DNA of 64,000 nucleotides from the NCBI RefSeq assembly GCF_024713975.1, contig NC_091105.1, positions 17,368,439-17,432,438 of the forward strand, read 5' to 3'. The position numbers were made by a program, and so were the translations under genes. Below the pieces are notes generated by a model, which worked only from the letters and a program-made list of their open reading frames with translations, was not told where the DNA came from and made no database searches. This stretch comes from Paralichthys olivaceus. Its lineage: Eukaryota > Chordata > Actinopteri > Pleuronectiformes > Paralichthyidae. Shown one piece after another: positions 1-13,602 of this stretch (positions are counted from its first letter, which is position 1; each line of letters opens with the position of its first letter).

Positions 1-35
1 GTGATGTCCTCTGTCGCTGTGCTTGTCCTCACCAG

Positions 36-3000
36 GAACGCCTGCTGCTTTCCATCCTCCCAAAGCACATAGCTGACGAGATGCTTCAGGACATGAAGAA
101 GGAGCCCAGTCAGAAAGAGATGCAGCAGTTCAACACTATGTACATGTACAGACATGAAAATGTCAGGTAACCTAGTGCCTTTGTTAGCTTATGACATTCT
201 GGGTGCTGTTTGACTGTCTGACCTGTTTAACCAACAGGACAAGTTGCTTTGTAGCCGTTGGTGCTCATTGTTGATGTCAATCTTGTCTGGTTGATGTTTT
301 GATCATAGAGTATATGCAGCGAGGTGCTTTGCATAGTGAGGGTCAAGTTATGTACATCCTTGTGAAAGATCCAGAGGCTTGACACCAAATTTGACTACTG
401 ATAAACAACTACTGATAAACAAATCCCAACACAAAACTATTTTGTAAATGTGTTAACCCCATTAGAAAATGAACAAAGCAGTGTTTATTGAGTCAGCTGA
501 GCAGCCACACCAACCTAACACGTCAAGCTGTTGTAGAGAATTGAGTTGGTTAAGAGATATTTCAAGTACTGGGTTTTTTCTCTCTTTGCCAAGTCTATCT
601 GAAGTAAATATGAGGCTTCACTGTTTTGCAGTACATTCCAGTGAACGTCTTTTAGGATGAAATTTTTGCTATGGGTTTCCTTGTTGGACTAGATCAGCTC
701 TGAAATGTATTTTTTCCACTGTTGGGAATGAGGCACAAATTAAACACCATACTGCTCTGAAGTTGTAGACTGGTCACAGCTTCAAACTCAGATCAGTAAC
801 AATATGACATGGTGAAACTGTGTTTATGGAGGATGCTCAGTATTAATGCACAGTCTTGTGTCTGTCTCAGTATTCTGTTTGCAGACATCGTGGGCTTCAC
901 CCAGCTGTCGTCATCCTGCAGCGCTCAGGAGCTGGTCAAACTGCTCAATGAGCTCTTCGCACGCTTTGACAAACTGGCAGCAGTGAGTTTCACACTCTTT
1001 TCTAATAACAGTTATTTTATGATATTTACATGTGGGGCCAAAACCGGCATTAATGGCCCTTTCTGTTGTGTATGATGTGTAATGGTCCTCTTCCACATGT
1101 CTGATGCCCTAACCATGAAATCCTGTATCAAGATAGATCCCATATCAGTGCTCTCTTTTTCAACACAAATTTAGCATCTGTAAACTTCTGTGTTGAAGTG
1201 GTTAAGACACATTTTTCTATGTTTGAAGGTCCCATGCGAGTGGGTGAAGGGAGGCGATTAACCTACCTTAACACAAGGCCTATCAGTACATGAAAAAATA
1301 CATTTGAATGAGAAGCTTTTAATGGTTAATTTGTTTCTCCACTTGGACTAAATTGTTCTCACATCTGTTTCTCAAACTGGACTTCCTGGATCATAAATCA
1401 TTCCTCACCAGCACATGTAGCAGCACACCTCTACCACACAGCCTGTGAGCTCATTGGCCTGATTCCTGTCTGAGCACCTGCTAAAGTGCACTTATTGTTA
1501 AGCTTGTGAGGGAAGCAACAACTTGCAGGAGCAATTGAATACATCAACCTTATTGCATCCACTAAATCAATCAGATCAGATTTGTCTATCCATAAAAACA
1601 ATTCCAAAATATTGAAAAGGTCACACATTCCTTTTTTAATTGGAACTGCTGAAGAAGGCAGATGGATAAGGTTGTAGCTATCCCAGTTCTTTCTTTAGCC
1701 ATTTTCAGACATGACCTGTGGGTAAAATCCGGAGAATTGGCTATGGAGTTTACCCAGAGTTTGCCTTTCACACATGCACAACACAGCAGCAGATACTCTA
1801 CACAGACATGTTCACACCAGCAATCAATCCTCCACTTTATTTAAGCAAGAGGTGGAGCAGCTGGGTGCAGCAGAAAGTTACATATTTACTCCACTGAGGA
1901 GAACACACAGACACAGGCGTTGGCTTTTTTTACCACAAACTCTCTCGACACATTCGTTAGTGTTTTCTATGTGTGTGCAGCTTAAAGGTACAGTGTAGAA
2001 CGTTGTGATATCTAGTGTTGAAATTACATGTTGCAGCTGAACACCCCTCACTGCACCCTCTCCTTCCAAAAGTGAAAAAAAACCTGTGCTAGCCTTCAGT
2101 TGTCATAAAAACTCAAAAGGTGTTTAGTTTGTCCAGTTTGGACTAATGTAAAAAACATGGCGGCCTCCTTAGAGATGTAAATATAAAGTATTTAAATATA
2201 AAGGGCCTTTTCTGGGGTAAAGAAAACTACAATTCATACAATTTAGATGAAATGAACTAGTGAAAACATCATGAGGATTATTCTACATTAAATATCTGCC
2301 ACTAGATCCATGTCACCTAAATCTTACACACCTTATCTACTCTGTCAGAAATATCACCAGCTGAGGATCAAGATCCTGGGAGACTGCTACTACTGTATCT
2401 GTGGGCTGCCAGACTACAGGGAGGACCACGCTGCCTGCTCCATCATGATGGGCCTGGCCATGGTGGAGGCCATCTCGTGAGTACAGGGACGAGGGGGTCA
2501 GGGGCTGGAGAAAGCAGCTTGAGTTAGGGTCTGCACTGGTTTTAAAAATCGGTGTCAGTTCCACTTTTTGTGTGATGCAGTGGGGCGGTCGCTGATGGAC
2601 TGATTGACTCTCTGACACTACTGCTGTGAAATAACGTGAACTGATCACTGGTGGATACTGAGGCCACACCACAGATGTGTGCCTGATGTAAATGGTCTGT
2701 ATTTATATTGTGCTTTTCTTCATATAGTTTTTCCATTTACCCATTCACACACACATTCATACAGAGCGTTTATATGCAGCACACAGCATCCACACACTGC
2801 CGGCACAGCTGTCATAGGCAATTTAGGGTTCATCATTCCAAGGAAACTTTGTCACAAGCACTGGGATGAAACCCGCTGCACCTCCCGAGTGTCCCTTGTT
2901 GCTCTGAACGAGATATATCAGAGAGGGTGAGAATGTGTTTGTGGTGTCATGGCAGTCAAGGGTTTGAAACAGTCGTCTCCTGCTACTTTTTATTTATTGT

Positions 3001-6000
3001 TGTTGTTTGTCAAAAACAACCGCAGGTACGTCCGAGAGAAAACCCAGACAGATGTTGACATGCGGGTCGGAGTGCACAGTGGCACAGTCTTGGGAGGAGT
3101 GCTGGGTCAGAAACGCTGGCAGTACGATGTCTGGTCCACAGATGTCACTGTGGCTAACAAAATGGAAGCAGGAGGGATACCGGGGTAAGAACAGGCATTT
3201 ACTCCCATCAGATTTTCAAAAGAAAGTTCCTTCAATCTTCTGTTAGTACAATATTTATATGTGATTAGAGCGTCTATTAGATTCACCATGTTTAAAACCC
3301 TCCTGGGACAATATCCTTGACCTTACGGGGACTCTGCCATTTTTGGCAAGTTATAAGCATGCATTTAAACAAATCCTTTTACAGAATTGATCAGATTCAC
3401 CAAAATCACTGTTTTGCCATGACACATGAAGTTATTCTAACAACAGTACATGCTTACAGTCTATGCTGGGATCTCCCCTAAACCTAAAATGCAAATAAGA
3501 TTAGAGTCACACCCTGAAGAAATGGATAAGCCAATACTAAGTGGCCATGAAAAAATTGGACTTGTGAATTTTGAGACTAAATAAACACCATACCAAACAT
3601 GAGAGAGGAGTGTGTGGGCCATAAAACTAAAATAATTAGCTAAAATTACCTTATTGACATGAAGCTTGGTAACTCCAACAGTTTTTAATATAGAAATTCT
3701 GATTATTGTTAAATAATAAAACATTCCAAAATAAAACAATATCATGAACATGAATCTCCTTCAACAAACAAATGAAAAACCAATTAAACATGTTAAGTCT
3801 GAAAGCCCTTTCTATGTGTGGACCAGTCGTGTCCACATCTCACAGAGCACCATGGAGTGTCTTCACGGCGAGTTTGACGTGGAGCCAGGGAACGGAGGGG
3901 ACCGCTGCGATTACCTGAGGGAGAGGGGCATCGAGACCTACTTGGTGGTGGTTCCTAAAGGACCTGTGGGAAAGAGTGGCATCAATGGTGTCGTAAGTGA
4001 AAGTTGCCTCTCAATCACACTGCAGATGTTTGGATATTCCAGTGTTTGTCTCATATTCAGCCAGTTGATGCACATGGATAGTGATGAATTTCAAATTAGT
4101 TTTGTTCTTTAAAATTTAAAATTTCATTGGCTAATGTAAATGTTCAGGAATGGGAAAAGGAGTAAAAGAAACTTCACCATTTCATAATCACTACTTTGTG
4201 TTTGCTTGTTTCACATTAGAAGTTGTCTGTAACCTCCTCCAATGGAAACTCGCCGCTGTTAATCAACACCACAGAGTGTAACGGCAATGCTAACACAGCC
4301 TGCACCACACCGGAGGAACCAGAAGAACTGGACACAAGGGTAACAAACGACTTAGGCCTCGTTCAGACTTGGTTTTTAAAATGCATCTCTGATGTGTATC
4401 TGGCCACACGCATCACTGACAACCTCTCAATGTGGTCTTCATGATCAGATCTCAATTGCGTCCTCAATGCATCTTGGAAACTTTCTTCCATTCTTCATTT
4501 GTATGTTTTTCGGGGACTTCAGGTGGTGAATCCGTCTTTCCCAAACCCTCGGAGAAGACTGCGGCTGCGGGACCTGGCTGAGAGGGTGATTGATGCTCAG
4601 GAGAATGAACAGGAGCTCAACAAACTACTCAACGAGGCCCTGCTGGAGAGAGAGACAGTACAGGCGTAAGTGAACCTCCCCCCTCAGCCCTAAGGTGGTC
4701 AGAGGAGCTCTCACAGACACACTGACCCAGGATCATACAGTTGACCCATTGTTACACACTAATAAATTAATCAGGGTGGAAACTCACACTAATAGAGTCA
4801 AATAGTTAAGGGCTACATATCTTAAATCAGATTGTCATTACACTTGTTGAGAAAAGAGCTATATAAAAATAGATATTATATTATATAATTATTTCTCTTT
4901 GGCTGCTGGAGTCAAAGTAGCTGTCTGAATATATGCCAATGTAAACAGACTTTACTTCTGTGTGCGTGCTTCTCTACTTTAATGGACAAAGGTTTTAAAG
5001 TTTTGCTTCTCATCCATTTACACACACACTCAAACCAATGCATGCACAACACTGACCTGACCATCAGGAGCATTAATCAGGGATCAAACTGCTCTGCCAG
5101 TTTCAGTATTTTTCAGTTTTTGATGACTGCTCAGATTAAAGTGATATTTTGCTTCATGCCAAATTTGACTTGTTTGCACAACACACTGTTAGGAGTTATG
5201 TCTTCCAGTCTGAGATTCACCAGATGCAAAACTGCTACAATATTTGTCAAATGAAGTATAGATGAAGAAATACTAATATTTCAAATATGATGAAAGTGCT
5301 GAGGTGTCCTTGTGTTGTCAGTTTGAAGGGGAAGCACACCAACCGCCTCTCCCTGAGGTTTGTGGATCCAGACCTGGAGACTCGATACTCTGTGGAGAAG
5401 GAGAAACAGAGTGGAGCTGCCTTCTGCTGCTCCTGTGTGGTCCTACTCTTCACTGCAGGCATGGAGGCGCTCATAGACCCCTGGTCAGTTCACAAGGCCG
5501 GCACCAGTCTCCTCACACCACTTCATTCACAAGGTGGCCATGTTTGATTGATGCTAAGACGACCACCAGAAAGAACAAAAGAGAACAAGACTAAGCCAAT
5601 ATTCTTCAGAAACTAATTATAAAACTGCAAAATGATCCTATTGATCCTATTAATTATTTACTCCTCCCTCACTGCTGCAGTTTGAATCGTTTGTGCAGCC
5701 CAACTCATTTTTGTGGTCCTCCCTGCCATCGTGTTTCCTGCTTGCAGTTGTTAATGACACAAACACACCAATGTTAGAGAGTCTAGACACGAACAAAGCA
5801 TCTGGACTTGTTGACTGCTGTTGGTGCTGTGTATTTCTCTCAAGGTCTGTCTCTGTTCATGTGTTGTGAAACAGGCTTATTGCAAACTACATCACCTTTG
5901 CAGTGGGAGAGGTCCTGCTGCTCATCCTGACAATCTGCTCTTTGGCTGCCATCTTCCCTAGAGTGAGTCCCAACATATTTTGATCCTATTTCATCTTGGT

Positions 6001-8003
6001 GTTTAGCACTTACTGCAGGTATGGCAATGTGGGTTTTGTAGGGTTGGGTATCATTTCATTTTTTATCAATTTCGATTGTGATTCTTTAAAGGATGGAGTC
6101 AAAACATTACACATGCTTATTCCACAGAAAAAACATTTATATTTTCATGTTCATATTCACAACTGACTTCAGTGCGTGGAACCTGAAAATGAATTTCAAG
6201 CAGTTGCTCTAATTAAATGACATGATTCAATAATAATTAGTTTATTTTCTTCATTTCAATGCAGTGTAACTGTAACATTGAAACCCGTTGAAATGACAAC
6301 ACAGTGACAGTCGATTCATTTACAGTTTAGAGAGCTGCAGCGTGTGGGTGTTGATGAGAGAGAAGTAGGAACGTCTGTGTGTGGTACTGGTGCACTGAAC
6401 CAAATAAGAATAAGACAAATGTTACTTCATTTTCACCTAACTGATTGTGACGAGGCCCTGGCTGATGATTTTTTTTTATACAGAGCTGGAGTGGAGATGT
6501 GTTTAACCGATCTTAGCTTAAAGACTAGATTTTAGGGGAAAAAGTTAACCTGTCCTATGTTCATATTTAAACATGCACACACATGGCATGATGGGAATAT
6601 ATCATGTGCTGTGTGCAACACATTTAGTTTAGCATATCTCTCAAAATGTTGCAACTAGAAGTGATCGTCATATTGTCTTCTGTAAATGATTTTAGTGGTC
6701 ATATTAAAAACATTAAACATAATTACTTTAAATATAACATTATATAACAATAAATTAAACATTTTTTTCAGATGAGTGTATACAAAGACATTCTACATAT
6801 AATGACAGTGCTATATACTGGAATAAAGGACAGCATCAGGGTGGACAGCAATTCTTTTGATTCCACCCCATCATGGAAATTCTGATGTATTGATTTCCAG
6901 CAGTCAGGCCATTATTGACTTCTACTGTCACAGGCTCCACTCAGCCGGGGTCTGACAACACGCACACAGTCAGCCAATCAATCACATGGACTGAGAGAAT
7001 GCAGACTCTTCAGTGCTTCATAGCACTATGGCTCTGTGATGTGACAAAACTTTTGTATCCTGATAGAGGTCATCTCACATTCAGATAACAAAACATGTTG
7101 TTACTTGTTGCTCAAAGCTTTTATCGACTGTGTTAATTTGCTACATATCCAGTGCTAAAAATGAACCATTGTGAAAATTAAATTACTATTTCTATCCATA
7201 GATGAAAAATACACAAGTGAAAATGCAAACGTCAATCAGAACTATGGATTACAACATGTAACTTAATCACAGGAGAGTTTCGCGTAAAACTGACAATAAT
7301 CAAATAAAATGTGTGTATAATGATTCAAACTAAACATCATTTATTTTGATTTATTAAAACTGAACCTATTGAACTGAAATAAATCCATTGGTGTTTCAGG
7401 TCTTTCCCAAGAAGCTGGTGTCTTTTTCCACCTGGATTGACCACACCCGCTGGGCTCGCAACACCTGGGCCATGGCAGCCATCTTTATCCTGACCATGGC
7501 AGACATCGTGGACATGGTGAGCTGCTCTCTGCTGTCATACAGCCAGGCTACACCAGTGTGGCGGCTACGAAGAGGGAAAGAAGTGGTGCATGACTCAGGC
7601 TCACCTGACAGGTGTTCTTTAGTGATGCAGTTAGAAATACAAGGAATGAGGGGTCCTGGCTGTTGAATAATGCAGACAGCTGTGGAAAGAAACACTTAAG
7701 CTACGATCACACTGTGAGCATTAGTGCTCAATTCTGATTTCTTTCTTGATCCAATTTCTTCCAAAGGAGAAATGGGATCAGATTCGGGCCACTTGGGCCT
7801 GTGGGAACGTATTCCAAAACAATCTGTCTTCAGGTGCATTCATATTATTAGTTTATTCCTGGAGAATGTCGTCAAACCAAACCAGTGTGTAGATTTATGT
7901 TAAACATACAACTATGCAAAGTTTTCTCTGAGATGTATCCAGTATATTGGCCACAGACAGACAGATGGATGGATGGATAGATAGATGGATAGATAGATGG
8001 ATG

Positions 8004-8082
<79 letters not shown>

Positions 8083-11000
8083 GGATAGATGGATAGATAG
8101 ATAGATAGATAGATAGATAGGGTGAGGAGAGTGAGGACATCTGGAGGGAGCTCGGAGTAGATCCACTGCTCCTTTGTGTTGAAAGGAGCCTGATGAAGCA
8201 GGGCATCTGAGAAGGATGCCTCCTGGGTGCTTTTCTTTCGAGGTCATCATCCTCATCGGAGGGAATAAATATCCCATCTGTCCAGGTACTGCTTCAAGAT
8301 CCCCCAGGGGGAGCTGGAAATCTTGCAGGATGGACCTTTTGAATACTCCTTAGCCCTACTGCCACTGTGAGCAGACCTCTGTTATGCAGAGAGGATGAAT
8401 GGATAGATATATATTAATGAATGATAGATGGATTGTAATTTAATGACTTTGTGTCTCTCCACTGTGTAGCTCAGTTGTCTGCCTCGAGTCCCAGACTCAG
8501 GCGGCGCCACCACAGCTCCCTCCTCCGCTCCTTCCTCCTCCTCCACTTGGTCTGGGCCTCACGGATGCCTGGAAAACCCCAAATATTACAGCTACATTGC
8601 TGTGCTGGCACTGATGGCTACCACCATGCTGGTTCAGGTCAGTCACATGGTCAAGCTCACACTGATGCTGCTCATCACTGTGTCCACTGGCATCGTGAAC
8701 ATCTACAGCTGGAGGGACATCTTCGACCGCTACGACACGGCCCGCTTCCAGGACTACAGGTCAGCCAGTATCATCTGTGTAGAGCACCACTCTTCACACC
8801 TCTGTGTAGTGGTACAAAAAGACATTATTCATTTAAAGCAACCTGCCTGGGTGTGTGTGTTCACACAAGTCTGTGTCCGAAATCCCGCACTCAATCCCTA
8901 ACTCTACTTTTCTATGTGGGGTCTTCTTTGTAGAGGACTATATAGTGAGCTCATCGGCAAAAGAAAAAAACGTTTTCAGACACAGCGTGGCGCATTTTCT
9001 CTGCCCCTGTAATTACGTCATTGTCGCAGAAGTACAACAACAACAGCGGTGTTCAATGGAAAATCCCAACAATACATATTAAATGTTCTTTTAGGGAGAA
9101 CGTACATTGAATGACCATCTTTAAATGTAGAAATAAACTTGTTTGCCTCAGTTTGTGCTGTGATGCGCTGCTCTGCTCGTATTAACACTTGTACGATAAG
9201 TCAGGCTGGTCCTGGTGCCTTCTCTCCTCTTGCCACTGCGAGTGCAATGCATGATGGTAGATAACGCTTGGTTAGTGACAACCAATTGAACACTACTTTG
9301 AGGGATTCATTGTAGGAAACAATGAGTGGGGTATAAAAAATTCTGTAAAACCAAAAACATTCAGACAGTGCTACAAAATGGTGAATCCACTATATAGTGG
9401 ACTACATAGTGATTGGTGAGTGATTTCAGACACAGCCTTGGTTTCATGTCATCATGTGGTTAATACTTTAACATACAATAATTGTAATGTTGGGGGTTTT
9501 CAAACTGTTGTTATTGTATAGTAACACAAATGATCAATATGTCAATGTTCTTCTCTGCAGGTCATACCTGGTGCCTTCCAAGTTCACAATGACAACTATG
9601 ATCTTCATTATGATGGTCAGCTTCTATTATTTCTCCAGACATGTAAGTTAATGCCTCCTGCGTTCACTGTACTTTAGCAGAATGAATATGCAACACTTTG
9701 TAGCAGTTTGTTTTAATGGTGTTAGAGGAGCCAAAACTATTTGACAACTTTCATCCTGTTGCCAACATTGTCATCAGAGCAGCTTTGCGTGTCTTCACCC
9801 TCCATCTGTAGTATAAGAACAACAACTAAAATTCAAATGAAATCAGTGACCAAAGAGAGAGTGCTACATTAAGACCCAGAGACACCTCAGGCCCTAGTTT
9901 ACACCTGGTGCAGAGAAGCCCTTGTTTGACTTAAAATGAAGTCATGCGATTTATTAATGCATTACTATCTTGAGGCAGTGGAAAACGATTGACCAATAAA
10001 AACCTGATCTGAAGTCAGTGGTACAGTTTCTTAATGCTATTTTACCATCACCAAAGCAATATGCTCCTACATAGGCAGGTGCAGAACAAGCATACGCTAC
10101 ATCTCAAGAAGGCCCTGACGGAATTTCCTAAAATTTGGTTCAAATATTCACTTGTACTCAAGGATGAACCTCCAGACCTCATGTCTGAAAACTGAAAGGC
10201 CTTAATGAGACCAAATCATTCATGCAGCAATACAATATAAAGAATATTGAATAGATCGGCATGCATTATACCTGCCTTAGTGATTTATGTCAAGCATTGG
10301 GCGGCCATTAAGAGAAATGGTGCCATAGGGAAGGAGGTGTATGTGTTTATGTGGAAAACATCTTATTTGTTTGCTTGTGCCATTTTCTTTGGCATTTTAA
10401 GATTAGATGTCACACATAAAATGCTCTTCTCAAAGCTTTTCACAAAATACCAACAAACATTTCGGTGGTTTCTGCTTTCAAATTCATATACTGCTCAAAT
10501 GCTGACACCAGTCCCTGTTGCTGTGTGAAGGTGGAGAAGCTTGCCCGCACCCTGTTCCTGTGGAAGATTGAGGTCCATGAGCAGAAGGAGAAAGTATACG
10601 AGATGAGGCGCTGGAATGAAGCACTGGTGACCAACATGCTGCCTGAACACGTGGCTCGACACTTCCTGGGCTCCAAGAAAAGGGACGAGGTAAGATCCTC
10701 ACATCCACAGACACCAGATCAGTCCTTACTACACTCATTGCAACCTACAAAAGGTGTGAAGTCAGTTTAAGCGCATCTCAGCTGCACTGTTCAAAGCTTG
10801 GGACAGAATTGTATTTATACAAATGCTGTATAAATTATATGGTTATAGTGATCAATAAGTTACCTTCCCTCAAATTCTGGGACTATCATACAGAAGCTGC
10901 CCATTTAGTTTATAAGAATTAACGACTTATGGTAATCATGTTGACCCTCGACAAACCTTATCACTAAAAGCGGTTTCCACTGTATTAGCAAACTCTGTGT

Positions 11001-13602
11001 GTTTCTCTGCAGTAATAAACCCATAACTATATCATATTGATTTGTGTATTTTCATAAACATTCAGTTTGGGTTCATCACTTCCTCAAATATTCTGACCCC
11101 CTTGTTGATGTGACCTGCTCCAGGAGTTGTACAGCCAGTCCTACGACGAGATTGGAGTCATGTTTGCCTCAATCCCCAACTTCTCTGACTTCTACACAGA
11201 GGAGAGCATCAACAATGGAGGGATTGAATGCTTACGCTTCCTCAATGAGATCATCTCAGATTTTGACAGTGTAAGTTGCTTTCCTCATTCTGTAGCCGTC
11301 CGACTGCAGGACCAGTCTCAAACGCACAGTCTCAGGGATCTTTTGATCACTTGTCTCAGTTATACCTCTCTATCTCATTTTACACAAATCTCCCAAACCA
11401 TTGTCTCACCTTAAACTCACCTGTTGCTGTGGAGATGTTGTTATCCACAGTGTAAAAGATTCCGTGGCCCTCTGCTGCTCATGATCATTAAAGTAACCAT
11501 CCTTTCCTTGTGTCTCTAACTATTTGAAAACAGCCTCCAAACCTCCATACAACCAGGTCTAGACCCATAACCCATTTATCTGGGACAGTGTTGAAGTCTC
11601 CTACTTGTCCAACTGTAAATGTTTATTGTGGTGACCATGTTTCATCCCATTACCCAGAACATTTTGGGGGGCTGTTAATGTAAAATACAACTATGATCCC
11701 TATCACTGGCCCAGTGTGATGAGATTCTTGTCAGTAACAGAGTGTGCGTTGTGTGTAAACATCTACTGGCCATTAGGAATCTGTTTGTTGACTTCCTCAA
11801 CTTCACATATTTTTTCACCTGTCTCCACCTCAGCTGCTGGATGAACCTCAATTTCGCTGCATTACAAAAATCAAGACCATCGGCAGCACATACATGGCAG
11901 CATCAGGCGTCACCCCAGATGTCAGCAATGGCTACACTTGCATGAAGGTCAGCTTGGTCAAAACCCTTCTGCAGACTTCATGTCTCTGATTATATCTGAT
12001 TTGCACTAAATAAGAACAGATAATGATAATGTGTAAATAATCTACAGAGTCCTGGTCTGATCATCTCTCTTGTTTTAGCATGCTAATGGTTTCACTAGTT
12101 GTGATGATGCTGGTGTGGAGGTGTAGTCTGAGCTGTTTGGTTTTTGTCAGATAGAAGGAGGAGCAGTCTGACAGAGAGCGCTGGCAGCACCTGGCAGACC
12201 TGGCTGACTTTGCTCTGGCTATGAAGGTCACACTCATGAACATCAACTACCAGTCATTCAACAACTTCATGCTACGCATCGGTATGTCTCTCTCTGTGTA
12301 CTGTTGTTCTACTGTTAACATGTATTACAAGCCATTACATTAGATCACACTCTTTTTTCGGAAATGTTTGTCTCAAGTTACAAATGCATTTAAACCTTAT
12401 TTGTGCAAAAGATAGAAAGTGTATCGTGTATGAGTTTTTCTTTTTGAGAGGGGATGCAGTCAAGGGATGCTAACGTCGCATTTAATGCAACAGTACATGT
12501 TCTTAGAAGAAACCAGACAAGTAGGTGTTACCATGAGCTGTTGAGATGTAGTGTTAAAAGATGCACCTGTCACACTGGGCAACTCCAGAAAAGGAGAGCC
12601 CCTCTCCAGGTGTTTGGTTCCAGAGCCCAAGCTGTGCATTAGGGTGAGGCCATGTTACTCCCCTGTTTTGTTGTTGTGTGTTATCTTGTATAACTGCAGA
12701 AACAAAATTAATAACTATCATGAGATATTTAATTTGTATTTATAAATTGTTCCCCTGGCTGATATACTGCCCGGTGGCCCGAGCTCCCCGACCCTTGGTT
12801 TAAGTGTTTTACCCTTGAACTATGGTAGAAATACAATGGATTCAGAAAACTGAACCATTTATATTCATTTTTTTTTTGTGATTTATACAACATTCATTTG
12901 TTTTTGTTTCCATGTACATCCAGTGATTGAATATCAGGTAGTCCTAACAGTCTTAATCCAACAACATTCTCCTTCAGGTCTGAACAAGGGTGGAGTGCTA
13001 GCAGGAGTGATTGGTGCCCGCAAACCCCACTATGATATCTGGGGCAACACTGTGAATGTGGCCAGTCGCATGGAGTCCACAGGGGTGATGGGAAACATCC
13101 AGGTACGGCACTGAGTTTTACTGCAACACTTTTAACACAACTTTCACAATCTTCAAGATTAACCATGTTTCAATACAGGCTGATCCTCACTAAGTTATCC
13201 CATTTTAAGTTGTTCTTAAATCTGTTTGTGTGTTTTCATGGTATGATTAGAAAGAAAACCTTTACTACATACACCAAGAAATATCACTGAGAAAAACTAT
13301 TTTTACATAAAATTGCATTTTATAAATGTTCCTTAAATAATGGGAAGACTAATGTCTGTTGTCACATTTATTTAAACAGTGAATGATGTAAGTGTGTCAC
13401 ATTGTGTGTGTGTTGCCTCCAGGTGGTGGAGGACTGCTACAACATCTTGAAGGAGTACGGCTTCCGCTTTGTGAGGAGGGGGCCCATCTTTGTGAAGGGA
13501 AAAGGGGAGTTGCTCACTTATTTTCTAAAGGGAAGAGACAAACAAGGCTCATTTATCAATGGCTCCTCTGTCACTCTGCCACACCAGGTGGTGGACAGCT
13601 AA
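36..13602 (+). CDS. adcy3: adenylate cyclase type 3 (3' 18 exons; 5' end outside window)
   Basis: Membrane enzyme that makes cyclic AMP from ATP under G-protein control; in vertebrates ADCY3 is typical of olfactory and primary cilia. Exons read: 36-166, 871-982, 2349-2476, 3026-3184, 3827-3992, 4220-4339, 4523-4665, 5322-5483, 5875-5962, 7400-7516, 8470-8759, 9561-9642, 10531-10689, 11124-11270, 11834-11947, 12155-12281, 12978-13102, 13423-13602. All phases agree, giving 849 residues plus TAA; vertebrate ADCY3 is about 1140. C1a carries the two metal aspartates ([15 protein letters not shown]). C2a carries the [11 protein letters not shown] lysine and the [16 protein letters not shown] Asp/Asn/Arg set, and lacks the metal pair as normal for C2. 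Six hydrophobic segments lie between them (exons 5322-9642). The end LPHQVVDS* matches ADCY3. Which teleost paralogue (3a or 3b) cannot be told. The exon at 12155 needs acceptor GATAG, because the upstream CAG would put a stop in frame. Confidence 0.95.
1981..2333. repeat. MITE-like dispersed element in adcy3 intron
   Basis: Non-coding, AT-rich intron segment. The left edge (AAAGGTACAGTGTAGAA) and the reverse complement of the right edge (AAGGTGTGTAAGATT) are similar, as in a degenerate terminal inverted repeat. I recall very similar sequence as a common dispersed repeat in teleosts; copy number was not checked. Confidence 0.35.
2684..2900 (+). repeat. teleost dispersed repeat (TAAATGGTCTGTATTTATAT family), copy 1
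   Basis: Starts with TAAATGGTCTGTATTTATAT and continues through CCATTTACCCATTCACACACACATTCATACAG. A second copy with the same order of blocks lies at 15327-15510. Both are non-coding and in the same orientation. The family is a frequent short interspersed element in percomorph fishes (recalled, not searched). Confidence 0.55.
4348..4490. repeat. fragment resembling the 16.2-16.6 kb inverted-repeat element
   Basis: Intron segment with CCTCGTTCAGACTTGGTTTT at its left edge and phrases such as TCCTCAATGCATCTTGG that echo TCCTCAATGTGTCCTGAG at 16300. Probably a truncated relative of that element; similarity judged by eye only. Confidence 0.25.
7954..8120. repeat. (GATA)n/(GATG)n microsatellite
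   Basis: About 165 bp of near-perfect GATA and GATG tetranucleotides inside an adcy3 intron. The long ORFs it opens (runs of Ile-Tyr-Leu-Ser on the other strand) are low-complexity artefacts. It directly abuts the LINE-like fragment on its right. Confidence 0.95.
8121..8425 (+). mobile_element. 3' fragment of an RTE-type LINE (degenerate)
   Basis: The phrases GGAGGGAGCTCGGAGTAGA, CTGCTCCTTTGTGTTGAAAG and GGCATCTGAGAAGGATGCC, CTCCTGGGTGC follow the order of the 3' coding end of RTE-like LINEs abundant in fish. The copy is short and broken, and the adjoining tetranucleotide run fits the simple tails such elements carry. Family assignment is from memory. Confidence 0.5.
8872..9434. mobile_element. 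non-autonomous DNA transposon (MITE) with terminal inverted repeats
   Basis: About 563 bp. The left end reads TGTGTCCGAAATCCCGCACTC, and the reverse complement of the right end reads TGTGTCTGAAATCACTCACC. A subterminal palindrome-like ACTATATAGTG occurs near both ends (about 8938 and 9395). There is no transposase ORF. It sits in the adcy3 intron between exons 8470-8759 and 9561-9642. No clear target-site duplication was seen, so the superfamily is left open. Confidence 0.6.

Noticed and set aside
7895-8277. Long ORFs across the GATA repeat.
   Set aside because: Simple-repeat artefacts open in all frames.
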